In this document: piece after piece, positions 25,501 through 34,474 of the stretch
Layout of the letters: the number at the start of each line of letters is the position of its first letter
Numbering within the stretch: the stretch's first letter is position 1
NCBI GenBank assembly: GCA_018907035.1
Contig: JACCIC010000275.1
Coordinates: forward strand, 226,501-290,500
From: Sycobia sp. Sy_11
Taxonomy: Eukaryota; Arthropoda; Insecta; Hymenoptera; Epichrysomallidae
Length of the DNA stretch: 64,000 bases
Reading direction: 5' to 3'
Program-made: the position numbers and the translations under genes
Notes under the pieces: model-generated
Databases searched by the model: none
What the model saw: the letters and a program-made list of their open reading frames with translations, nothing else
What the model was told of the DNA's origin: nothing

Positions 25501-27798
25501 AAAAAAAAACAACAGTAAAATTCACCTACTTGTACAATTACTATTAAAAAAAAGAAAAAACAATTAAACCTTTTCATTAGGAGACGCGAGAGCGCTTCAA
25601 ACGAAAGTATAAAAGAGTACTTTCAAAGATATTCATAAATAGTAGTATAAGTTTCAAACAAAACTAAATTTATTTATAATAATTGAGGACTATGAATTGT
25701 TTTATAAAATTTAGATACAATTTATATATTACTGAACATTTGTACAATATGCAAAATATTAATATTAAGCCAGTGCACAAATTTGATAGATGCTTAAATA
25801 GGTACTGCATAAAGCAGGTCAACAATAATAATTAGTAACAGAAAAATTTCCTATTACTTAATTTTTAATAAAAGATACTTGGTAATATAAAGATTACAAA
25901 GACCTCGTGGAAATCCACTGCGTGTTTGAGGATATTTTGGTTCGAACACTTTTACTATACAGAAAACACGTCATTAACTCAAAAGTCACTGCAAAGAGTG
26001 AATCAATTGGAAAAGAACTTGATATTACTTTAATATACTTATTAATTTGAAAAAAAACTTAATTAAACCAGTTTAATATTAAGTATTCATTAGATTAGTA
26101 ATCACTCTTTTTTGGAAACATCAGGAACAACAAATTCGAGAATGAGGTAATAAATTAGCAACAAAATATACTTGTACTTAGTACGTCGGCTTATGAAGCG
26201 ATGAGGTGGCTATGCCAGCTTATTAAACGTGTTTATTTCTCTAATGAAAAATCACCCTTGGGATAAATAAGTAATATTCTTGTGCTTCATTACATTTTTT
26301 AGAATCTAATCTTTCAATATTATTGTGTAATTTTGTTAATATATTTTTTTCAAAACTACCAGTTTCTATAATAACATTAGATGTTTCAGAAACATTAATA
26401 TCTTTACTTGCAACGTCAGCCATGGACTCTCAAATTATTCGGAATTTTTTAGATTTCTTTTATATTATAAAAAATATTTTAATTTTTTTCAATTCCTTTA
26501 ATACTTCTCTATAATTCTTTCAATACTCAATATTTTATTACACTCTTATTAAGACATTTAAATAGCCGTTTAAAATTGAATAAAAAAAAGTGTATTATAA
26601 AAGCTTAGTATTTTAAAATAATGGCAAAGTCAACAACTTAAAAAAATGAAATTACGAGTATTATAATCGTGTAGAGACTCTTCTACTATGGTATAAGATA
26701 ATAAAATGCAGATTATACAAGTTAGTACATGAACGGCATGGTCCTATAGTAAACTGTAAGGTGGCAGAACTCCTACTGAGATTGCAGGGAGAAAAAAACA
26801 CGTGACGTACCCATCAAAAACGGAATTACTATTTTAAGGCGCAAAATTTAGAATAGAAATGTTACGGCGGAGGTGTAATTCATAACTTGTAATAATAGTA
26901 TAGTAAACTATGTTGAATAGGTTACTATTACTAACCTATGTTAATAGTTACTATACCGAATGATATAACATCTAAATACTATAAATTAAAAAAAAAATTT
27001 GTTTTACAACTTGAGCACATATAATAACATTATGAATCTATATATTCGTTGTAAAAATCATAAACAATCGATACAAATTATAATTTTTTTATTTCATCTC
27101 GGATGATGTAAAAAATTCTATGAGTATTTTGTGAAACAAACGTGCCAAATAGGTTTTAGCGCGAATGCGTATTTTACCAGTAAACATACCCTTGATAGGT
27201 GATATATTTATATCTTGCGTACTGAATACAATAATGCACAAAGGGAATAAAGTTACTGCTGAAACCAAACAAAAACGTCATTCACACAGTACCTGCAGAT
27301 ACCTTTGCGCGGTACCCCCACAGGTTCGCCCCCGCCCCTTAAAATCAGCAATGACTATACTACGTTGCTGGGTTAGCAACGTATATTCGTGATAAAGGTA
27401 TCAATTAACATTATGAATTATGTTTTAATTTATTCAAGATTTATCTCTCACTTTAAAATAGCTTTTGTTGGGAAGGGAAGTCGCGCATAAACATTTATCG
27501 TGTAATATTTTACTATATTGCAATGTACTGGTCGATCGAGTTTATGTACAAAAATTACATTATTTGATAGATGGAATATTAGAAGACCCGTCATAATTAT
27601 ATGAAATAATCAATGAAGAATTATTCTGTACAAATGGTGTATTATTATAGATCACACAAAGCAATAAGGACACTTCTCTAATTTTATTAATTCAGAAGTT
27701 ACACGCGTCATGCGGCTGTCACAAAATCGCGTATTTTTCCAAATTTGCGACTCCCCTCCTCCAGCTAATTTCATATATTTATACTCTACCGTATCAAC

Positions 27799-27850
<52 letters not shown>

Positions 27851-28172
27851 TCATAAGCACACATATTTAAAACACTATTTAAACAGTAGGTCTTTCCAGA
27901 GATAATAGGGATCTCTCTTATCTCTGGTTTCTCTAAAACAGTCCTTCCTTCAGCGTATAATATACAACGCATATAAAAAATACATTCCGTGTTTTATATG
28001 CAGACACAAAACGTATAGGTAGGTAGATAGGTAGGTATAGGCCAATATTCCTGTGTGAGAATCGATCGGACACGAAAGTCCAAAAAGTACACGCACACTA
28101 TCTATAATATGTTTTAATGATGGTGCGCGAGACCTAACATTATTACAGGTGTATTTGGTTCCATTATTATAG

Positions 28173-28223
<51 letters not shown>

Positions 28224-28540
28224 GCGGGGAGATATACACGCGCGCACGAATAATAGGAGTGAGAAAGAATCACTGACATTGACTTCAGCCTGCTTCAGCG
28301 CGTATAATACATGGTGGTATAATAGAGTTTCCAACGTTGAAGGAAATTTTTTAGGAATGCGCTATAAAATGTTGGGAATTATGATTATACATATGCACAT
28401 AAGTGTATCTAACAGAGGAAGAGGTCTGTATGGACGGGGAACGAACTACTGAGTGGTCAAACTGGCCTAGGTATATAGGGGTCAAACATACATGCGGGAG
28501 GCCGAGAAAGAAAGACTGAGAATTGACGGAGAATGCAGAA

Positions 28541-28603
<63 letters not shown>

Positions 28604-28906
28604 GAGAGAGAAGGGGGGAAGAGAATGGAGCAAAACGCGCGTCATTGTAAAATCATTGATAAATATTATTTTTCATAACATGTGTACAAACGCGCAAGAG
28701 GTTCGCACGATGGTTGATACGAGATATTACTATAAGACGAAAAAAAAGTACAGAATGAATGTAATAAGAATTGCGGAGGATTCTTGTTTACGTTTAGGCG
28801 TAAGTGACCGACCGCTTCAATGTATAATATCTATGACGAAGAACAGCTATAACCAGTCGAAACTATATTGCAGCGTATATGCCAGCTTATACATAATACA
28901 TAATAT

Positions 28907-28944
<38 letters not shown>

Positions 28945-29629
28945 CGAGAGGGGGCTTCTGAGCAGTTCTGAGCTCTATATAGAAGCATCAGAGAGCGTTC
29001 GACCTGGTTCGACTGTAAATAAATATTCTCGCTGGTGGCAACGACATTATGTTTCTCCACACACGCGCGGACACATGCGCGCGCGCATGCTTGCGAGTGC
29101 ATGTGTAGTCTATATGCATCACTCCAGGAACAGCAGCGCACGCGGAACGCGAGCCCGCGCGCGCGTGGATATCTCCGAGGAAGAGCATGATATATATAGG
29201 TGCGCGAGAAAGAGATGAGAAGCTACGAATCAGCGACCGGGGAAAAGAAGGGAAAAGACGCACACAAACACACACACGCGAAAGCGCGGATGCTCGGAGA
29301 GCTATAACGATAAGACGAGCGGGCGCGTGAGAGAGAAAGAGAGATATTGAGAGGTATAAGAACGGAGTAGCGGGGGGTGGCGGAGAAGGAGAGGAATCAA
29401 CGGGATAAAGAGAGAAAGAAAGCATAAAAGAGAGACAAACGGACGACGGACAGACGGAGTGCGCGCAGGAGAAACAGGGGAAGAGGGAGGAGCGAGAGAG
29501 AAAGAAAAAACTCACCTTGTTGGTAACATCGGAGACTTCTTTCATGATCTGCTCGAACCTGGCCGTCTCCTCGGCCTGTTTTTGATTGAGCAGAGCGATT
29601 TTCTCGCTGAACTTCCGGGGATTCGCCAT
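15490..29629 (-). CDS. CRTC: CREB-regulated transcription coactivator, 5' part (exons 1-2 of a partial gene)
   Basis: Span of the two coding exons visible, 29516-29629 and 15490-15813 on the minus strand. CRTC/TORC proteins shuttle to the nucleus when dephosphorylated and bind CREB through an N-terminal coiled coil to boost cAMP-responsive transcription. Exon 1 gives the diagnostic N-terminus (PRKFSEKIALLNQKQAEETA). Exon 2 contains GGGSLPNVN, matching the conserved GGSLPNVN just after that domain in animal CRTCs. Both junctions are phase 0: ACCAACAAG before GTGAGT, then GCGGCATCG after TTGCAAG. Exon 2 ends AACCTCAAG before GTATCG with no stop, so more exons are required; none was found in 1-15489, so they lie beyond the left edge. 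The 13.7 kb intron 1 is full of mobile elements. Confidence 0.8.
15939..18086. mobile_element. 2.1 kb DNA transposon with long terminal inverted repeats
   Basis: Arms of about 555 bp (15939-16496 and 17533-18086) are inverted copies, nearly identical over most of their length and more divergent in the outer 40 bp (GTCCAGGCCAATTAGG versus GTCTAGGCGAATTAGG). TA dinucleotides flank both ends (15937-15938, 18087-18088), which would fit a TA target duplication. No transposase frame in the 1 kb centre, so it looks non-autonomous. Each arm carries the same 75-codon open frame beginning MEEFSI; see the rejected list. A GC-rich patch (17090-17200) sits in the centre. The superfamily is not identified. 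Confidence 0.8.
16493..16899. repeat. 400 bp palindromic MITE-like insert inside the long-TIR element
   Basis: Inverted arms at about 16493-16612 and 16776-16899 share TTTAAAATTACTTTTATTTC at their ends and GATAACCAATTTTTATTATT further in, with only a few mismatches and a loop of about 160 bp. The insert begins exactly where the left outer arm stops matching the right outer arm (GATATTAAT), so it sits at the inner edge of one arm only. Confidence 0.8.
18089..21309. other. non-coding CRTC intron sequence
   Basis: AT-rich with no gene. There are short motifs such as GTTACTAGGT near 18266 and 19993 and CCTTGTTT runs near 18389 and 19861, but no convincing element boundaries. Confidence 0.55.
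21310..23755. mobile_element. foldback-like element 1 with nested sub-repeats
   Basis: A large inverted structure centred near 22.54 kb. The outer part of the left arm (about 21385-21930) is four tandem copies of a unit of about 140-165 bp whose hallmarks are TTTGTTGCTAATTTGTTAC, then TTGCTCTTGCCGTTTTC, then AGCTTAATATTAAG. The right arm (about 23285-23700) has three copies in reverse orientation. The inner part (22.0-22.49 and 22.6-23.13 kb) is a second family of about 80-90 bp units with AAAACCATC and ATGTAGATCTCATTTAT motifs. An (AT)n tract sits at the centre. No transposase frame. Foldback or Galileo-type architecture is an inference from the layout. Confidence 0.75.
22497..22548. repeat. 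(AT)n at the centre of foldback element 1
   Basis: About 26 AT units at the centre of symmetry, flanked by ACTGTTCACGCTTCG on one side and its reverse complement about 75 bp later. Confidence 0.9.
23872..26240. mobile_element. foldback-like element 2, interrupted by a mariner
   Basis: Starts with a forward partial unit (ATAACCACTTTATAAGC, then TTATTGCTAATTT), is broken by the mariner at 23993-24910, and resumes with about three forward units to 25500 (AGCTAGCTTAATATTAAGCT near 25228). A reversed partial unit lies at 26100-26240 and ends CCAGCTTATTAAACG, like the right end of element 1 (TCAGCTTAATAGACG). The inner 90 bp family of element 1 is largely absent, so the copy is rearranged or internally deleted. 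Confidence 0.6.
23993..24910 (+). mobile_element. internally deleted mariner with ~145 bp inverted repeats
   Basis: Ends TGATCAAATTTGACC / GGTCAAATTTGATCA are flanked by TA on both sides (23991-23992, 24911-24912). The inverted repeats extend about 145 bp, to the GTGTGTTTGTCAGC motif. The transposase is in two pieces. An N-terminal helix-turn-helix part (VCLKFCVSNGMTATETLKML) runs, after a one-base shift near 24300, into VFEWHKAFSEG. It is then joined near 24380 to a C-terminal part with HHDNAPTHSSM and SSDLAPCDFFLFPKLK, the second and third catalytic Asp of D34D. The linker and the first Asp (TGDE region) are missing, so it is non-functional. At 918 bp it is about 0.4 kb shorter than a typical mariner. 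It resembles irritans-type elements, from memory. Confidence 0.9.
28173..28220. repeat. (AT)n microsatellite
   Basis: About 24 AT units; one of three long AT runs within 800 bp (others at 27803-27846 and 28541-28599). Confidence 0.95.
28907..28941. repeat. (GA)n microsatellite
   Basis: About 17 GA units on the plus strand, at the edge of the GC-rich CRTC 5' domain. Confidence 0.95.
29516..29629 (-). CDS. CRTC: CRTC exon 1 (start codon and CREB-binding domain)
   Basis: 38 codons from ATG at 29629-29627. The start has a good context (ATCATCATGG, A at -3 and G at +4) and gives MANPRKFSEKIAL, matching the known CRTC N-terminus closely. The frame stays open about 260 bp further upstream, but that part is low-complexity Val/Ala/Arg and unlike CRTC, so it is taken as 5' UTR. 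The amphipathic LNQKQAEETARFEQIMKEV segment is the helix that pairs with CREB bZIP in the family. The donor is AAG then GTGAGT. Confidence 0.88.
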
Positions 29630-30470
29630 GATGATGGCCTCCGCCGCAGCTCCTGCTGCAGCTGACGACGATGCTCGGTTGCGCTTGCGCCGCGGGCGAT
29701 CCTTATTGTCCGCGGGGTTCAGAGTGGCGGTGCTCTCGGCGGCGGGCGGGCGCGCGCGCGTCGATTTCGTTGCTGCCGCCGCCACCACCACCACCGTAAC
29801 CGTAACCGCAACCGCAACCAACACAACCAACACCACCACCACTGGGAACACCAACACTGCGCACCACGAGCACCAACAGGCCACCAGCAGCACCCGTGTA
29901 TTATATACACGCCACTAATTACACGGATCGCCGAGAAACGAGGAGGAAGATGAGCAAGAGAAACGGCAACAGCAACGACAGCACGAAACGACTTTGTTGC
30001 ACTCGGCCGTCGTAGTCCTTTTCTTTTACGCGGCCTCCCGCTCAGTCCCCGCGCGCGATGGTCGTCTTCTTCGTCTTCGTCTTCGTCGTCGTCGTCGTCG
30101 CAGAGCAGCAACGGCGAGCAGCAGCCGCCGCATTCAGTCGCCGAGCCGTCGACGCGCAACAATCGCCGCTGATGCCGAAGCTGGCCGGCCGCCGAGGTGC
30201 ACGAGCCTCACGCTGCTGCTGCTGTTTTTTTCGTTCCTGCCTTAGCCGTAGGCCTCTGATGAGGCTGATGATTCTCCTCCACCTCCTCGTCCGACTCTTT
30301 TCCGTCTTCGTCGTCGTTGCCGCCGCGCGATCGTGGTGAGCTCGGTACACTCAATTTTTCTCCGCATCAGCCCGCGCGCGCGCTCTCGCGAGTCTCCGTC
30401 GGGCAGCAGCAGCAGCAGCTCGACGGTCGGGCGCTCGCCGCTCTTCGCTCCCTCGCTCTCTTTTCACGCA
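29630..30470 (-). promoter_or_regulatory. GC/CpG-rich 5' UTR and promoter domain of CRTC
   Basis: About 850 bp, strongly CpG-rich and dense in short trinucleotide runs (CCA, GTC, CAG near 30404-30420), contrasting with AT-rich surroundings. It lies immediately upstream of the CRTC start codon. No TATA box was evident, so a broad CpG-type promoter is likely. Long frames here on both strands are by-products of high GC. A divergent transcript from the same island is possible but not shown. Confidence 0.5.
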
Positions 30471-30502
30471 CTTAAACATGCACATGTGGATACACACATG
30501 CA

Positions 30503-30505
<3 letters not shown>

Positions 30506-30569
<64 letters not shown>
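30506..30569. repeat. (AT)n microsatellite
   Basis: About 28 AT units beside the CRTC promoter domain, after a CATGCACG-rich lead-in. Confidence 0.95.
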
Positions 30570-30573
<4 letters not shown>

Positions 30574-31681
30574 ATAGACTAAAGCTCACCAGGCCACACG
30601 GGGGAACGGTAGCGTCCTCTGTGATCTGTTCAATGGATCCCCCGCGCGCGCTGTTCACTCACGCGCATGCACACGTGCGCACACAAGTATATGCGCACTT
30701 ACGGGTTATGTTGTTATGTTATATTATTATTATCAGAGATTATGCGGGTGCGCGCATACGCACGCGCGAGACTATACGAAGTGCGAGGGACGATAATAAT
30801 AAACAAGGCGTCTATATTATACTATCAGATATTACATATACCACATTATACGTGACTACTAAAATGTAGTGATGGGCTGTGCGGCAGAATAACTCGATTC
30901 ATATATACTACGGCTATGTTTTTATTATCAATATGTGTTTTTCGTGTTTTTCCATATAGAAATATTCGATGCCACATAATTAAATAATTATGTAGTGGTG
31001 GCAAGCACTTGAATGCGGATGATGTTATGATCAGTACGCACGCAATATGCGTTTGCGCCAGCCTGCACTTTGCAGCTTCAATTGAGACGCTCAACTCAAC
31101 TGCGAACTGCGACGCGGGCAAACGATCGAGGGACGCGTCACGCGATCAGGATTCGGGGCTTCGGGTTCAATCCAGCGACGTAGTATATATATATATATCG
31201 TCGTATACAAATTTTCAGGAGCTAAACTGTTCGATATATTCACGCGAGCAAATACAATTCGCAAATGCGAATAACAATATGACAATGCATTAATATTTCT
31301 TAACCCATCTGCGATTTAGTGTAATACAGTAAACAATATAGGCAAAATCAGCTATAACGATCTGCTATAACTCCACTACACTTACAATTAATATGTGGGT
31401 AACACACCATCAGACGCAGATAACTCTGCAGTAGCAGCAGATAATATGCTAGTCACTATTCACTAGTAACACTGCTAGATAACCTTGTATAGTGATAAAA
31501 TAAAATACTCTATACCTGTCTATACTATAGTCTGTTATAGTATTCTAAATTACGAACGTTAGCAATATATATATATATTTCGATGTCATAATTTACATTG
31601 CGATGTGATCTGATAAGAAGCCTCGTAATATCTTATATGGTCCAATATTGTTGTTATATTGTAGTAGAATTATAAATGTTG

Positions 31682-31750
<69 letters not shown>

Positions 31751-34162
31751 AAAATATAATATATATTTATTAGAATAATTTATAATAATTGAAGTTAGTA
31801 ATATTTATTCATTCGTAAATCATGATTCTTTGAGTGCATTTGTAAATCTAGGGAGTGTATCTGCGCACGCGCTAATATAACGTCGAGTAACGTAGGTATG
31901 TGCAAGCAGGTGCAGGTGCAGGTATGTGTAACCAGTAACCGACAACGGTTCGCCGTAGTGCCAAAGCCGTGCAGTGCAAGCGATATCCGCGGCACTCGTT
32001 ACGCGGAAGCGCTCAGTTCTCATTGGTTACTCTTCTCGATGAATGGTTGAGTAGTTAGCGCATTGTTTGAAATGACTTCTTAACATAATGATAAACAGTG
32101 GTGAATTCGCATGTAATAATATGATACAGTTTTTATCAGATTTAAAAAATAAGTTATATATAGTCATATGTTTACTCTACTATCTATTATAAGGCTCTGA
32201 CGGCCTTTTTAAAGAAAATTATAGTAATTTGAACATATTCAATCCAGTATCGCCTTTTTGGGATCGAATGGTTTGTGCTTGAAATTAGAATTACCCTGCC
32301 AATAATTACGAATTAGAATTAGAATTAGCGTATTTCTTGCTGTAATTGTAATCGCACGTTCATCCGAAGAAAAATTATGTAAGTGAGAATTTTGATCGTG
32401 AAATTTCTGGAGACAGGATAGTTCGATTTATTATATTTATAACAACTGCAATTTAGCAATTTTTTTGTAATGTTTATTTATATATTCATGTCATAATAGG
32501 GGACGGTATTTGCGACATATAGCGTGACTATACGGCGTACAAATTGTAATAATCCACCACTGGCCTAAAGTGATTTTTTATTTTAACTCTTCATAAAGGC
32601 TAAATTCCGTACCTAAATGGATGCTAAATTTTAGATTCCTCGTCACCGAACAATTTTTTATTGATTTTATATATAGTAGCATTACCCTATATTAATATCT
32701 GACAAAATTTTGGCCAAAGTTATATATTTAGATCTGAAACGGTGTGATTCTTTTTATAATAAAACAAAAGTTCACTGAATTATGAATTTTTAATAAGAAT
32801 TTTATTTGATGTGATAATAATGCATGTGTGATGGCAGAAAATAAAAAATTCAATTTTTGGGAAAATCTTTAGAGCAAATATTGACTACGAGAATTATTGA
32901 GTATTAATACCGTATGATATATAATATAATAGATTGCTTCAATATTGGATCAATATATATTTGTTAGTTTTTGAGATTTGCGTTGTTATATGGTTAAGCA
33001 TAAAAAAATAATTAGAATTTTAAAAAATAATTAGAATTCCATTTGATAATACTTAATTTGGTAAGTAAATTTAATTTATTTTATAGACAGAAGCGAATGG
33101 AGCAAACTATACCTTTTAAAATGCTAATGAGATTCTACGGAGTATTGTGTACGTCTATAAAAATTAGGAATTTCATTAAATAAAAATTTTTGGTGTTTTC
33201 AGCGTTTTACTGAATGAAATTGAAAAATAATGAGGTGTAAGATAAAATAATAATTTTAAAGATAAGTTACAAACACGTCAATATTTATTCCTTTGGTCAT
33301 GGCTTGGGCGGTGCCAAAATGGCTTGCAGCTGCAGCTGCTCAACGTGAGGATTATTTGAGCCATTTTCTTTTCATTTCAGAGTTGTATAAAATATGCACG
33401 CATTTGTAACAACCAATCAACGACGGACTTTCTATTGCGCATGCCTGAAAATGACCAATGCGGCGCGGTGCATTTGCCACGCATTTGCTTTCCGCAGATG
33501 CACTGATGCAGTGATGCATCTGATGCGGGACTAAACAGTAGAGTAGATGTTGTGTGGATGTGCAGACTCGCGAAACGTACGTTGGGCGACACGCCAATAT
33601 GACGTCAAGCCAAGCCATGTCGCGCTATTGGACACTGAGGCTGTGAGTCAAGTTAATTGTATTACCAAATGTAACTACTGGAAAGTGTGAATAGTTATTT
33701 TCCTGCGCGTGCCTGCAATCCTGCATGCACTTTTGCATAATTAGCGCATCGAATTTTTATACTACAGATTGTGTCGCTTGAGACAGAAATAATGAAGTTG
33801 TATTTGTTTTTGTGCTTTGAAATTCAACTATTAATTTGCAGCGCTGAAGAAAAACAGAATTAGCCGTAAGATCATATAAAACGGTCTAATACATTTTATT
33901 TTTTTATTTGATTCAATGGATTTTCCTTTAGTTACGAGATCTAATTAGGTTAAGGCTGCTTCTATAAATAAATGATAATATATTTTTTATTAAGAAATAA
34001 ACAATGTAAACTTAAAACTTCATTGTTGTTAAAAATGCTTTAATTTATTTACAACAGAGTAAATATTAGTTAACACTCAAAGAGCAACGGACGCTAAAAA
34101 CGGACCGCCAATGATAAAAAATAGTAAGAACCTATCTAAAGGAAGGGAGCAGCGTTTTCCTG
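30570..34162. other. intergenic region between CRTC and MARF1
   Basis: The two genes are divergently oriented. No internal gene recognised. It contains an (AT)n tract at 31684-31747, a moderately GC-rich patch at 31000-31200, and an enriched stretch at 33300-33640. The latter is rich in GATGCA/TGCATC-type motifs and ends in GAGGCTGTGAGT, which could be the donor of a non-coding first exon of MARF1. That last point is speculative. Confidence 0.5.
31684..31747. repeat. (AT)n microsatellite
   Basis: About 31 AT units in AT-rich intergenic DNA. Confidence 0.95.
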
Positions 34163-34474
34163 ATGATCGACATCATTCCTAGCACGTGGTACCATCGTTG
34201 CAACGATGAAGAAGAATATAAGCAAGGTGGACAGTCAAATGAGTATAGAAAATATAAACGAGAATCTCATCGAGCTTTTGGCGGCCCTACCAACTTCATC
34301 GTCATGCGTTCAACAGTCACCAGGAGGAAGAAGCAATCATCTCGATGGTACCATGATAATGCAGAAGCAGACAATTACTTCAGTATCGGAACAAGACCAC
34401 AGAGATGGAAACATCGAAGAGACCACTACTACCATGCAGTCTCTACATGCTTGCAAAAACAATCATGTAGATGA
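34163..34474 (+). other. overlapping upstream reading frame at the MARF1 start
   Basis: A 103-codon frame starts 43 nt before the MARF1 ATG, in a different frame, and overlaps its first 269 nt. Its start context is weak (C at -3). If the transcript begins upstream, the frame could reduce MARF1 translation. It may equally be a chance frame. Confidence 0.25.

Larger units (their letters stand above)
26241..29515. other. non-coding CRTC intron 1 sequence next to exon 1
   Basis: No gene recognised. It contains (AT)n tracts at about 27803-27846, 28173-28220 and 28541-28599, a (GA)n tract at 28907-28941, a hairpin CCAGAGATAA/TTATCTCTGG near 27896-27927, and a small inverted repeat CTACGTTGCT/AGCAACGTAT near 27360. 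Composition becomes GC-rich from about 28950 towards exon 1. Confidence 0.55.

Noticed and set aside
29630..29893. N-terminal extension of CRTC in the same open frame
   Set aside because: The sequence is low-complexity and unlike CRTC, whereas the ATG at 29629 gives the known N-terminus in good context.
29719..30350. Several long frames on both strands in the GC-rich region upstream of CRTC
   Set aside because: High GC removes stop codons; the products are Arg/Val/Ala low-complexity. The region is better explained as 5' UTR and promoter.
31140..31190. Possible tRNA, from a GGTTCAATCC motif
   Set aside because: No matching acceptor stem, D arm or anticodon arm could be drawn around it.
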